Positions 15,771 through 24,107 of a stretch of DNA of 34,656 bases are shown here, one piece after another. The stretch covers positions 1 through 34,656 of the forward strand of contig JALOTJ010000056.1 of assembly GCA_025457965.1 (NCBI GenBank), given 5' to 3'. Within the stretch, counting starts at the first letter, position 1. Each line of letters begins with the position of its first letter. The notes below the pieces were generated by a model. It saw only the letters and a list, made by a program, of their open reading frames with translations, was not told where the DNA came from and searched no databases. The DNA comes from Spirochaetota bacterium (GTDB lineage: Bacteria > Spirochaetota > UBA4802 > UBA5368). A program made the translations under genes and the position numbers.

Positions 15771-16922
15771 ATGGATTTCATGCTATCAGACGAGCAGCAG
15801 ATGGTTAAGGACATGTGCCGCAAGTTCGCCGATAACGAACTTGCCCCCAGGGCGGCCGAATACGACAGGACGCACGAGTTCCCGTGGGAGCCGGTTAAAA
15901 AACTGGGAGAGATGGGAATGCTCGGCGTGGTCTACCCCGAGGAATACAACGGCGCCGGTATGGATTACGTCTGTTACGCAATCGCCGTCGAGGAGATCTC
16001 GCGGGGATGCGCCTCCAACGGCGTGATCGTTTCCGCGCACAACTCCCTCTGTCTCTCTCCCATATACTATTACGGTACCGACGAGCAAAAGAAGAAATAC
16101 CTGTCGAAACTTACCACCGGCGAATGGATAGGCTGCTTCGGCATCACCGAACCGGGCGCCGGCTCCGACGCCGCGGGCACCAAGACCACCGCCGAGCTTA
16201 AAAACGGCAAATGGGTGCTCAACGGCACCAAGAATTTCATCACCAACGGCGGCGTCGCGCATGTCGCGGTCGTGATGGCCGTCACCGAGAAGGGCGTGGG
16301 CCACAAGGGCCTCTCGATGTTCATAGTCGAGAAGGGAACGCCGGGCTTTTCTGTCGGAAAGGTCGAGGACAAGCTGGGCATCTGCGCATCGTCCACGACC
16401 GAGCTGGTCTTTGACAACTGCGAGATCCCCGAGACGAACCTCCTGGGTAAGAAAGGGGAGGGCTTCGCCATCGCGATGCATACGCTCGACGGGGGCAGGG
16501 TCGGCATCGCGGCACAGGCCGTCGGAATCGCCCAGGCGGCGCTCGACGCGGCCGCTAAATACGCCAAGGAGCGCGTGCAGTTCAACCAGCCGATAGCCAG
16601 GCTCCAGGCGATCCAGTGGATGATCGCCGACATGGCCACCGATATCGACGCATCGCGGCTGCTCACCTACCGGGCGGCGCAGCTCATCGGCACCGGCGAC
16701 CGCAGAAAGTATTCCCGTTACGCGGCAATGGCAAAGCTTTTCGCCTCCGAGGCCTCGCACCGCGTAACCCACAAGGCGATACAGGTATTCGGCGGGTACG
16801 GCTTCATCAAGGAATACCCCGTCGAGCGTCACTACCGCGACTCGCGCATCACCGAACTGTACGAAGGCACCTCGGAGATTCAGCGCCTGGTCATCTCGTC
16901 GAACGTGCTGAACGATTACTGA
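15771..16922 (+). CDS. Short-chain (butyryl-type) acyl-CoA dehydrogenase
   Basis: 383 residues, standard length. The enzyme introduces a trans-2,3 double bond into an acyl-CoA and passes electrons via FAD to electron-transfer flavoprotein. Signature regions: CFGITEPGAGSDAAGTKT (FAD/substrate, about 122-139), the C-terminal QVFGGYGFIKEYPVERHYRD, and ELYEGTSEIQR with the catalytic base Glu365. The sequence is close to bacterial short-chain/butyryl-CoA dehydrogenases, but chain-length preference cannot be fixed by eye. ATG 15771 has GAGGAG upstream. It appears monocistronic: a strong hairpin follows the stop. No etfAB or thiolase gene is nearby. Confidence 0.93.
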   Translation: MDFMLSDEQQMVKDMCRKFADNELAPRAAEYDRTHEFPWEPVKKLGEMGMLGVVYPEEYNGAGMDYVCYAIAVEEISRGCASNGVIVSAHNSLCLSPIYYYGTDEQKKKYLSKLTTGEWIGCFGITEPGAGSDAAGTKTTAELKNGKWVLNGTKNFITNGGVAHVAVVMAVTEKGVGHKGLSMFIVEKGTPGFSVGKVEDKLGICASSTTELVFDNCEIPETNLLGKKGEGFAIAMHTLDGGRVGIAAQAVGIAQAALDAAAKYAKERVQFNQPIARLQAIQWMIADMATDIDASRLLTYRAAQLIGTGDRRKYSRYAAMAKLFASEASHRVTHKAIQVFGGYGFIKEYPVERHYRDSRITELYEGTSEIQRLVISSNVLNDY

Positions 16923-16928
16923 CCGATG

Positions 16929-16956
16929 GGTCTCCCCGCCTGAAAGCGGGGAGACC
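16929..16956 (+). terminator. Strong hairpin after the acyl-CoA dehydrogenase gene
   Basis: An 11-bp perfect stem GGTCTCCCCGC (16929-16939) / GCGGGGAGACC (16946-16956) with loop CTGAAA starts six bases after the stop codon. No T-run follows, so it may act as a U-less terminator or a 3' stability element rather than a canonical intrinsic terminator. Confidence 0.5.
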
Positions 16957-17113
16957 GTACGCCTGCCATAAGATTCCTGCCCGGCTGACGTACATCCGGT
17001 CCCGGCGGGTGCGGAAGAATCCGTAAAATAGTATTGCTTTTATCGCGTCCCGCCCCATTCATCGATAACATCGCCGGCGTAGCATCTCTGACGTATCGAA
17101 TAACGGGACGATA

Positions 17114-17151
17114 CGGGGAGTACCTGGGCCCGCGGCGCGGGGGACTCCCCG
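17114..17151 (+). promoter_or_regulatory. Two-tier hairpin in the region upstream of argJ
   Basis: The 282-base gap between the dehydrogenase and argJ holds no gene. About 53 bases before the argJ start lies an outer stem CGGGGAGT (17114-17121) / ACTCCCCG (17144-17151). It encloses an inner hairpin CCCGC-GGC-GCGGG (17129-17141). It could be part of an argJ leader controlling transcription or translation. No T-run follows and no riboswitch class was recognised. Confidence 0.35.
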
Positions 17152-17204
17152 ATAATCCGTAGTTTCGCACCAGGTCTGTCAATCAGCATAACGTGGAGAA
17201 CAAA

Positions 17205-18302
17205 ATGGAGATCCTGACGGGTGGCCTCGAAAACGTCCCAGGCTATGTTTTTTCCGCCGTTGAGTGCGGCATCAAATACCAGAACAGGCTCGACCTGTCA
17301 TTGATCGCTTCTGAAAAACCATGCCATGCCGCCGGAGTATTCACCACCAACCGTGTCTACGCGGCCCCGGTGAGGCTCTGCCGCGAGCGGACCGGCCTGC
17401 CCGTGCGCGGGATACTGGTCAACGCGACGAACGCCAACGCCTGCACGGGCGATGAGGGATACGCAAACGCCCGAAGATTGACACGGGAGACGGCGCGCCT
17501 TCTCGGTGCGCCCGAGGATTCAATCCTCATGGCGTCCACCGGCGTCATCGGCGTACAGCTCCCCGCCGAAAAGATGCAAAAGAGCCTGCCGGCACTCGTG
17601 GAGGCCGCGTCGCCTTCGAAGGGGGGAATGATCGCGAAAGCGATAATGACGACCGACACCTTCGCCAAGGAATATGCCGTGCGCTTCGATTGCGATGGGG
17701 CCGCCTACATCGTCGCCGGCACGGCGAAGGGCGCGGGCATGATGGCCCCCAACATGGCCACCCTGCTCGCCTTCCTGCTCACCGACATGCCGCTGGCCAA
17801 AAACGATCTCGACGCGGCATTCCGGCGCTGTACGTCATCAGCAGCGCTTGCGTCATTCGAGGAGGCGCTTCTGGCAATATTAAAGAAGCTTGCCGAGCTC
17901 CTGGTTCGCGATGGCGAGGGGGCCACCAAGTTTGTGCGGGTGGTCGTAAAGCGCGCCGCCGATGAGGCCGACGCCCGTCTTGCCGCCAGGGCGGTCGCCC
18001 AGTCGCTGCTGGTGAAGACCGCGCTTTTCGGCAACGATCCCAACTGGGGGCGCATCGCCTGCGCGGCCGGCTACTCGGGTGCGCGGATCGACGAGAAGAG
18101 GCTTTCTATACTGATCGACGACGCCATGCTGCTCTCCAATGGAACACCGGTCCCCTTCGAGCGCGCCGAGATACAAAAGCGGCTCGCGAAAAAGGACCTG
18201 GAGGTAACGGTCGACCTCGGCATGGGCGATGCCGGCGCTGAATGCCTGACCACGGACCTGTCGTATGACTATGTGAAGATAAACGCCGAATATACGACGT
18301 GA
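17205..18302 (+). CDS. argJ: ArgJ, glutamate N-acetyltransferase / ornithine acetyltransferase, lacking a conserved internal block
   Basis: 365 residues. ArgJ moves acetyl groups between ornithine and glutamate in arginine synthesis and cleaves itself before a threonine. Here the site is KGAGMMAPNMATLLAF, cut before Thr186, and STG (111-113) is the expected oxyanion region. DGEGATKF, LVKTALFGNDPNWGRI and the end DYVKINAEY are all conserved. Between FRRCTSS (206-212) and FEEAL (218-222) the family normally has about 30-40 more residues including SFNRITVDGDTSTNDT; these are absent, in frame, and not found in another frame. The protein is correspondingly shorter than the usual 390-410. Function is therefore doubtful. 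ATG 17205 follows GGAG with good spacing and is preferred over GTG 17193. Confidence 0.88.
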   Translation: MEILTGGLENVPGYVFSAVECGIKYQNRLDLSLIASEKPCHAAGVFTTNRVYAAPVRLCRERTGLPVRGILVNATNANACTGDEGYANARRLTRETARLLGAPEDSILMASTGVIGVQLPAEKMQKSLPALVEAASPSKGGMIAKAIMTTDTFAKEYAVRFDCDGAAYIVAGTAKGAGMMAPNMATLLAFLLTDMPLAKNDLDAAFRRCTSSAALASFEEALLAILKKLAELLVRDGEGATKFVRVVVKRAADEADARLAARAVAQSLLVKTALFGNDPNWGRIACAAGYSGARIDEKRLSILIDDAMLLSNGTPVPFERAEIQKRLAKKDLEVTVDLGMGDAGAECLTTDLSYDYVKINAEYTT

Positions 18303-18374
18303 ACCGCATTTCATTCTTGACGAAATGAGCTTTTTGGACGACAATAACGGCATACAGGAGTCAGGAAACAGGCC

Positions 18375-19520
18375 ATGCCTATCACATCGCGATTAAGGCG
18401 CGGAGCTTCGTGCCCGCCGCGCAGCGCTGCGGTCTTCGCCGCCATTGCGCTCTGTTTCAGCGCCGTTCTGGCGGCAATGCCGGCGGCGGCCGAAACCAGG
18501 GCCCCGGTATATCCCGAGGGAAAAGTAATACTGTATAATTTCCAGAACACCGGCAAGGCAATCGAGTATGGCTATTATTCATACATCATACCCGATTCAA
18601 TCACGACCGAGCTCAAGCGATCGAAGAGGTACGAGGTACGGTCCTTCCCCGTTATTTTCGAATATGTGGAGCCTTCGGCTCCCGAAGAGGTGAAAAAAAA
18701 CCGGATCCGCCTTCTCGCCGACCGGGGAAAGGAATTCAGCGTGGACTTCGTCGTGACCGGCTCCTATTACGTGGAGAACCGCACGATCTTCATCAAGACG
18801 CAGATCTTCGACGTCCATGAACAGAAGATCATGGATATCCATGAGACGAGCGAGGAACTGGGCGCGATGCTTCTGGTTATCATCGACCGGCTGTCGGAGA
18901 AGATCAACACGGAGCTTCAGAAGAGCGTGGCGGTCAAGGTGGCGAAAACGGCCTCCTCACCGTACGCTCCGTTCTACAACGCCCTCAGCGGGTTCAGCTT
19001 CGGCGCCTCCACCGGATTGGTCAGCATACACGGCCCGTGGGGTGACATTTACGACAAAACCACATCGGCCTCGCTTTACATCGCCTATGACCTCGCCGCT
19101 TCCGATTCCGCTAAAAACGTTCCCGTGCTTCGCGATATGGCGGTCTCGCTGCACTACGACTACATGTCGGCCGAAACCGGTGACACCGGTCAGCCGATAC
19201 GGTCGATTTTCACCCTCAGGTCCTTTTCCCTTAACGGAACGTACCTGTACCGCATGGAAAGCTTTTTCGCCCTCACCGCGGGAGCGGGCGCCGGCCTGGC
19301 CATCTCGCTTGTTGAAATCCCCGGCGCCGACGTGAACGGCCCGCCGGAGATACTCGACTCGCGCAGGTCGTACGACCCCTGCCTGAACCTTTCAGCGGGT
19401 GCGCGGTTCATTTTCTCGCAGATCGAGTTCGGTGCGGGACTGGCCTACCATCGAATTTTCTACGCCGACCGGGGCATGGATTACACCCTCACCTACTTCA
19501 GCGTCGGCTACCGCCTGTAG
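18375..19520 (+). CDS. Exported protein with CsgG/LpoB-like N-domain and probable C-terminal beta-barrel
   Basis: 381 residues, not assigned to a named family. A signal peptide spans about residues 15-40 (alanine-rich, cleavage near AAAETR). Residues 45-185 alternate strands and helices with features like those of envelope assembly proteins of the CsgG/LpoB/TolB-N type: KVILYNFQNTGKAIEYGYYS, a region giving VDFVVTGSYYVENR, and IFIKTQIFDVHEQKI. From about 200 to the end, amphipathic strands (FGASTGLVS, ASLYIAYDL, FALTAGAGAGLAI, FGAGLAYHRIF) finish with YFSVGYRL, suggesting an outer-membrane barrel. It interrupts argJ and argD. The ribosome site is AGGA about eight bases before ATG 18375. Confidence 0.65.
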   Translation: MPITSRLRRGASCPPRSAAVFAAIALCFSAVLAAMPAAAETRAPVYPEGKVILYNFQNTGKAIEYGYYSYIIPDSITTELKRSKRYEVRSFPVIFEYVEPSAPEEVKKNRIRLLADRGKEFSVDFVVTGSYYVENRTIFIKTQIFDVHEQKIMDIHETSEELGAMLLVIIDRLSEKINTELQKSVAVKVAKTASSPYAPFYNALSGFSFGASTGLVSIHGPWGDIYDKTTSASLYIAYDLAASDSAKNVPVLRDMAVSLHYDYMSAETGDTGQPIRSIFTLRSFSLNGTYLYRMESFFALTAGAGAGLAISLVEIPGADVNGPPEILDSRRSYDPCLNLSAGARFIFSQIEFGAGLAYHRIFYADRGMDYTLTYFSVGYRL

Positions 19521-19582
19521 CCGTCGCCCGATCGTTTTTTTAATTGACATAAAGGAAGATTGTCCGATTCTGATGCACACGA

Positions 19583-19607
19583 TCGGGGTTTTCTCCCCGA
19601 CGTTTTT
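19583..19607 (+). terminator. Terminator or attenuator hairpin just before argD
   Basis: Stem TCGGGG (19583-19588) / CCCCGA (19595-19600), loop TTTTCT, then CG and TTTTTA. This is a typical intrinsic terminator. It stands 63 bases after the stop of the exported protein and only 27 bases before the preferred argD start, so it either ends the upstream transcript or attenuates argD expression. An earlier hairpin over the preceding stop codon (CGGCTAC 19505-19511 / GTAGCCG 19517-19523) is followed, 11 bases on, by seven T. Confidence 0.6.
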
Positions 19608-19633
19608 ATTTTATGCCGTCTCAGGATAATACC

Positions 19634-20848
19634 ATGACTTCTAAAAGGCTCAGGAAAATAATGGAGAGCGACCGGCAGTACCTCTTTCAGAATTACGGCG
19701 ACCGTCTTCCGGTCTGCTTTACCGGAGGCGATGGATCGTTTCTGTACGACCAGGACGGCAGGCGCTATATCGATTTTTTCGCCGGAATAGCGGTGAGCAC
19801 CCTCGGACATGCGCATCCGGGATTCGTTAAAAGGCTCCAGGCGCAGCTTGAACGGCCGATACACTCCTCCAACTGGTTTTACAACAGGGAACAGGCCGCC
19901 GCGGGCAAACTGGTGGGAGAGCTCTCCTTTCCGGGGAAGACCCTCTTCGTCAACAGCGGGACCGAGGCGAACGAGGCCGCGTTAAAGCTCGCTCGCGCCC
20001 ACGGGCAGTCGATCTCGCCGGACAGATACGAGATCATTTCCTTCGAGGGCTCGTTCCATGGCCGCACTTTCGGCGGCATGTCGGCCACGGCGCAGGAAAA
20101 AATACGCAGGGGATTCGGCCCACTGGTTCCGGGCTTCACCTACCTGCCCTTCAACGACCTTTCGGCGGCCGGGCGTGAAATCGAGCGAAACGGCCGAGTG
20201 TGCGCGGTCATCACCGAGCTCATCCAGGGCGAGGGCGGCATTCGTATCACCGACAGGGATTTCATCAAAAAGCTCTCCGCGATGTGCGCTAAACGCAATA
20301 TCCTGGTTATCATCGACGAAGTGCAGACCGGCGTCGGTCGGACCGGCCGGGCCTTCGCCTACCAGCATTTCGGCATCCGGCCGGATATCATCACCCTGGC
20401 CAAGGGGCTGGGCGGCGGCGTACCGGTCGGGGCGATGCACGCGCGTAATGAACTCTCACCGCTGTTCGGCAGGGGCGTCCACGGCACCACATTCGGCGGC
20501 AACCATCTGGCATGCGCCGCGGTTGAGTATATCCTGAAAGAGCTGAAAAAACCATCGCTGTCCAAGAACGTCTCCATCGTCTCGGACTTCATATTCGAGC
20601 GATTGCGGGTCATGAAGGCGAAGTATCCTCTGATAAACGAAGTACGCGGCATGGGTCTGCATATCGGCATCGAGCTTTCGGTACCGGGAATGGACATTGT
20701 CAAAAAGGCGCTCCTGTCGGGCCTCATCATCAATTGCACGGCGGAAAAGGTGATCCGGATAATGCCCCCGCTCACCATTTCCATGAAGACCGCCAGGGAG
20801 GGCATGAATATCCTCGAAACAATTCTAGCGAGCGAGGCCACAGCGTGA
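19634..20848 (+). CDS. argD: Acetylornithine aminotransferase
   Basis: 404 residues, class III PLP aminotransferase. It converts N-acetylglutamate semialdehyde to N-acetylornithine with glutamate as amino donor. Signatures: VNSGTEANEAALKLAR (PLP phosphate binding), SFEGSFHGRTFGGMSAT, VIIDEVQTGVGRTG with the PLP-ring aspartate, and the Schiff-base Lys257 in ITLAKGLGGGVPVGA. ATG 19634 has AGGA seven to eight bases upstream; an earlier in-frame ATG at 19613 directly follows a terminator T-run and lacks a ribosome site. The stop overlaps the argF GTG start (GTGA), so argD and argF are coupled. Related ornithine or succinylornithine transaminases are possible by sequence, but the arg cluster supports ArgD. 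Confidence 0.93.
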   Translation: MTSKRLRKIMESDRQYLFQNYGDRLPVCFTGGDGSFLYDQDGRRYIDFFAGIAVSTLGHAHPGFVKRLQAQLERPIHSSNWFYNREQAAAGKLVGELSFPGKTLFVNSGTEANEAALKLARAHGQSISPDRYEIISFEGSFHGRTFGGMSATAQEKIRRGFGPLVPGFTYLPFNDLSAAGREIERNGRVCAVITELIQGEGGIRITDRDFIKKLSAMCAKRNILVIIDEVQTGVGRTGRAFAYQHFGIRPDIITLAKGLGGGVPVGAMHARNELSPLFGRGVHGTTFGGNHLACAAVEYILKELKKPSLSKNVSIVSDFIFERLRVMKAKYPLINEVRGMGLHIGIELSVPGMDIVKKALLSGLIINCTAEKVIRIMPPLTISMKTAREGMNILETILASEATA

Positions 20849-21783
20849 AAATCCCGAAACTCGCATCAAAAGACCTGGTCACCCTCACCGATCTCTCCGT
20901 ACGTGAAATGCTGAATATCTTCGATCTCTCGTCGCGGCTTAAAAAGGAGCTCGCGGCCGGAAAACGCACGCCGGCGCTCGAAGGGAAGACGCTGGCGATG
21001 ATCTTTGAAAAGAATTCCACCCGTACCCGCGTCTCGTTCGAGGCGGGGATGTTCCAGCTCGGCGGCTGCGCCCTCTTTTTGAGCAGGGATGACATACAGC
21101 TCGGCCGCGGCGAGACCGTCGCGGACACCGCGCGAGTCCTCTCGCGGTATGTCGACGGCATCATGATACGGACCGACCTGCATTCCAAGGTGGTGGAACT
21201 CGCCAAAACCGCGACCGTTCCGGTCATCAACGGCCTGAGCGACCTCTACCACCCGTGCCAGGCGCTGGCGGATTTCTTTACAATGTACGAACGCGAGAAG
21301 AAACTGGAGAAAGTCAAGCTCGCCTACGTCGGGGACGGCAACAACATGGTCCATTCGCTGCTCATCGGCGCGGCCATGCTGGGAATGGACATCGCGGTCG
21401 CGTGCCCTAAAGGCTACCAGCCCGACAGCCAGGTAAGCGCCCGGGCCTTCCAGATTTCGTCACAGACCGGCTCCAAGGTAACGGTTACGACCGACATCAA
21501 TCTCGCCGTTGAAGGGGCCCACTACCTTTACACGGACGTGTGGACCAGTATGGGAATGGAAAAAGAGGCCTCCCGGCGCCGCAGGGCCTTCGCGGATTAT
21601 AAAATCACCCGGAAGGTTTTGAGAAAATGCGCCGACCGGTGCTCCGTGATGCACTGCCTGCCCGCCCACCGCGGGGAGGAAATCGACGACGACGTCATCG
21701 ATTCCGACTGCTCGATCGTTTTCGACCAGGCCGAGAACAGGCTCCACGTGCAGAAGGCGCTGCTCTGCGCGTTGATGAATTGA
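20845..21783 (+). CDS. argF: Ornithine carbamoyltransferase
   Basis: 312 residues from a GTG start that overlaps the argD stop by four bases, with GAGG eight bases upstream; this gives the standard length. The enzyme makes citrulline from ornithine and carbamoyl phosphate. Conserved sites: STRTR (58-62) and HPCQ (136-139) for carbamoyl phosphate, DVWTSMG (231-237) for the ornithine-binding SMG loop, and HCLPAHRG (270-277) with the catalytic cysteine. The SMG loop supports OTC rather than aspartate, acetylornithine or putrescine carbamoyltransferase. The open frame extends upstream within argD, but that part is not family sequence. Confidence 0.95.
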   Translation: MKIPKLASKDLVTLTDLSVREMLNIFDLSSRLKKELAAGKRTPALEGKTLAMIFEKNSTRTRVSFEAGMFQLGGCALFLSRDDIQLGRGETVADTARVLSRYVDGIMIRTDLHSKVVELAKTATVPVINGLSDLYHPCQALADFFTMYEREKKLEKVKLAYVGDGNNMVHSLLIGAAMLGMDIAVACPKGYQPDSQVSARAFQISSQTGSKVTVTTDINLAVEGAHYLYTDVWTSMGMEKEASRRRRAFADYKITRKVLRKCADRCSVMHCLPAHRGEEIDDDVIDSDCSIVFDQAENRLHVQKALLCALMN

Positions 21784-21859
21784 CGCAACCGCGTACCCGG
21801 AACCGACAACGGCGGGAGTACCCGCGGGCGGCCCGGACCAGATATAAAGGGAGAACGCC

Positions 21860-23071
21860 ATGAACGTAAAGAAGGTCGTGCTTGCATATTCGGGGGGATT
21901 GGACACCTCCGTAATAGTGCGCTGGCTGATCGAAACCTACGGATGCGAGGTGGTCTGTTTCGCCGCGGACGTCGGACAGGAGGAAGAGCTCGACGGCCTC
22001 GAGGCGAAGGCAATTAAGACCGGCGCCAGCAAATGCTACATAGAGGACCTGCGCGAGGAATTCGTGCGCGATTACGTCTTCCGCGCCATCCGCGCGAACG
22101 CAATATATGAAAACCGGTACCTGCTTGGCACATCGCTGGCGCGGCCCCTTATCGCGCAGAAGCAGGTCGAGATCGCGCTCAAAGAGGGGGCCGACGCCGT
22201 CTGCCACGGCGCCACCGGAAAGGGCAACGACCAGGTGCGTTTCGAGCTCACCTTCAAGGCGCTGGCGCCCGAGCTGTCCATCATCGCGCCGTGGAGGATA
22301 TGGGACCTGGATTCACGCTCGCTGCTATTCGATTACGCCGAGAAGCACGGCATTCCCGTTCCGGTGAGCAAGGACAAGCCCTACAGCATGGACCGCAACA
22401 TCATGCACATCTCCTACGAGGGGGGCATCCTGGAAGATCCCTACAGGGAGCCTGATGAGAGCATGTTCATCCTGACCAGATCGCCCGAGAAGGCCCCGGA
22501 CAAACCGACCTATCTCGAAATCGACTTCGAGCGCGGTATACCCGTCGCCATAAACGGCGAGCGGCCCGGCGCCGTCGAGCTTATGCGCCGGCTGAACAAA
22601 ATTGCGGGCGAAAACGGCGTGGGCCGCATCGACATCGTGGAGAACCGGCTGGTCGGCATTAAATCGCGCGGCGTCTACGAAACCCCGGCCGGCACGGTGC
22701 TGCACATCGCGCACCGCGACCTCGAATCGATCACGCTCGACCGCGACACCCAGCACCTGAAAGACGAGCTGTCGCTTGAATACGCCAGGCTGATATACTA
22801 CGGACTCTGGTTCGCCCGCAAGCGCGAGTCGCTGGACGCGTTCATCGAGGAGACCCAGAAAAACGTAACCGGCACGGTGCGACTCAAACTCTACAAGGGA
22901 AGCTGCATGGCCGTCGGCCGGAAATCCGCGGTGACGCTCTACGAGCCCGACATCGCCAGCTTCGACCACAGCGTGCTCTACGACCAGCGCGATGCGACCG
23001 GATTTCTGAACATCTACGGACTGCCTCTTAAAGTTGAAGCGCTGCTTTCGAAAAAGCAGGGCCGTGGATGA
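21860..23071 (+). CDS. argG: Argininosuccinate synthase
   Basis: 403 residues, full length. It joins citrulline and aspartate using ATP. The N-terminal P-loop of the ATP-pyrophosphatase family is [11 protein letters not shown] (about 9-19). [31 protein letters not shown] and the C-terminal multimerisation region are all in place. ATG 21860 follows AAAGGGAG. The 76-base gap after argF contains no obvious terminator, so argDFG is likely one transcript. The last 8 bases overlap the next gene. The argH gene for the final step is not in the window. Confidence 0.97.
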   Translation: MNVKKVVLAYSGGLDTSVIVRWLIETYGCEVVCFAADVGQEEELDGLEAKAIKTGASKCYIEDLREEFVRDYVFRAIRANAIYENRYLLGTSLARPLIAQKQVEIALKEGADAVCHGATGKGNDQVRFELTFKALAPELSIIAPWRIWDLDSRSLLFDYAEKHGIPVPVSKDKPYSMDRNIMHISYEGGILEDPYREPDESMFILTRSPEKAPDKPTYLEIDFERGIPVAINGERPGAVELMRRLNKIAGENGVGRIDIVENRLVGIKSRGVYETPAGTVLHIAHRDLESITLDRDTQHLKDELSLEYARLIYYGLWFARKRESLDAFIEETQKNVTGTVRLKLYKGSCMAVGRKSAVTLYEPDIASFDHSVLYDQRDATGFLNIYGLPLKVEALLSKKQGRG

Positions 23072-23996
23072 TTTTTTAAAGCGTCTCAAATCCGGCTATT
23101 CCGCGCGCTGCGGCGACAGCGCTCTGCGCGCGGCGGCCTGGAGCGAGCTTTGCGGGCGCTACCCTCCCTCCATCGAGGCCTGCGCCGTTGCCGGGAAAAG
23201 TCCGCCCTCCACCCTCTTCGCGCGCGATGCCGGCGACCTGGGAATCGCCCTCCTCTGGATAGTCCAGGCCGCGCTGGTGCGTCCCATCGCCACCGAAACC
23301 GGTTTATACGAATTACGGGCCCCCTCCCCGTCCTCAATCGGAGCGCTCGCGCACTCGGAGGACACGGGACGCCCCATGCGCGCGCTGCTCGAAGACCGTT
23401 CGCTCCGCCTTTCGGGTGAGAAAAAATATATTACCGGTGGACTGGACGCCGATTTTCTTCTCATTACCGCGCTCGAAGAAACCGGCGGGACACGGCGCAT
23501 CATTTACCTGCCGATGGGCCTTCTGCCGGCCGGCGCACTGGCGGAACTCGAACTGGGGATGCTGCGAACCACGAGTCATGCGCGGCTTTCCCTTGTGGAT
23601 TTCACCCTGGATGACGTCTCTCTGCTTCCGGCCGACGGCCGTACGGTGAACCGGGCGATCAAGCGCTGGGGGATGGTGGAGCGCGCCCTGATACTCGAGG
23701 CGTACATCGGGCTGTGCATATACCTGGCGCGGCTACCGGTGGTTTCAGAGACGCTCGAACCGGACATAGCGGAACGCCTTGATCGGCTGGTTGATGCGCA
23801 GGCGAAATCGCGCCACGACCGGGTCGATGCGGCGATGAGCGGCGAACGGATCGACCCCCGTGACACCGAAATCGTCGAAGTCGCCGAGCTATCTAAATAT
23901 ATTTCCAGAAGAGCCGACCCCGCAGGCCTCCCGGCCGAGGAACTTTCGCGCATTGACGACCTCGACCTGGCCAGGCTGTTCTCTCCCCGATCGTAA
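23064..23996 (+). CDS. Degenerate acyl-CoA-dehydrogenase-like protein coupled to argG
   Basis: 310 residues from a GTG at 23064 inside the end of argG (CAGG just upstream). Weak but ordered likeness to acyl-CoA dehydrogenases: [12 protein letters not shown] where the family has the TEP.GS FAD motif, [20 protein letters not shown] like the dG-x-lnG-x-K-x-yit segment, and [13 protein letters not shown] like the F-x-V-P-x-N segment. The C-terminal helical domain is shortened, the YEGTSEI catalytic glutamate region is missing, and no R-x-QF motif is seen. It may be a non-catalytic derivative with a binding or scaffolding role, or a decaying gene. No codon disruption is visible. Its coupling to arginine genes is unexplained. 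Confidence 0.65.
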   Translation: MDDFLKRLKSGYSARCGDSALRAAAWSELCGRYPPSIEACAVAGKSPPSTLFARDAGDLGIALLWIVQAALVRPIATETGLYELRAPSPSSIGALAHSEDTGRPMRALLEDRSLRLSGEKKYITGGLDADFLLITALEETGGTRRIIYLPMGLLPAGALAELELGMLRTTSHARLSLVDFTLDDVSLLPADGRTVNRAIKRWGMVERALILEAYIGLCIYLARLPVVSETLEPDIAERLDRLVDAQAKSRHDRVDAAMSGERIDPRDTEIVEVAELSKYISRRADPAGLPAEELSRIDDLDLARLFSPRS

Positions 23997-24107
23997 GACT
24001 GATAATTATGAGTCCCGCACCGGTAAATTACTTGCATTTGAGGCTCCGTTTCTCCTACTGGAATTGACACAAATGAAATCTCACTGTTTTACACCGGACA
24101 ACCGATC

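Noticed and set aside
15786-16832. 348-codon open frame antisense to the acyl-CoA dehydrogenase
   Set aside because: No recognisable domain, and the plus strand encodes a full-length conserved enzyme with a good ribosome site.
19544-19572. TTGACA at 19544 as promoter for argD
   Set aside because: Bases 17-18 downstream (ATTCTG/TTCTGA) do not resemble a -10 box, and a terminator would follow at once.
24064-24092. TTGACA/TTTTAC pair before the MoxR gene
   Set aside because: The -10 match is only three of six and the start would be too near ATG 24108 for a normal leader.
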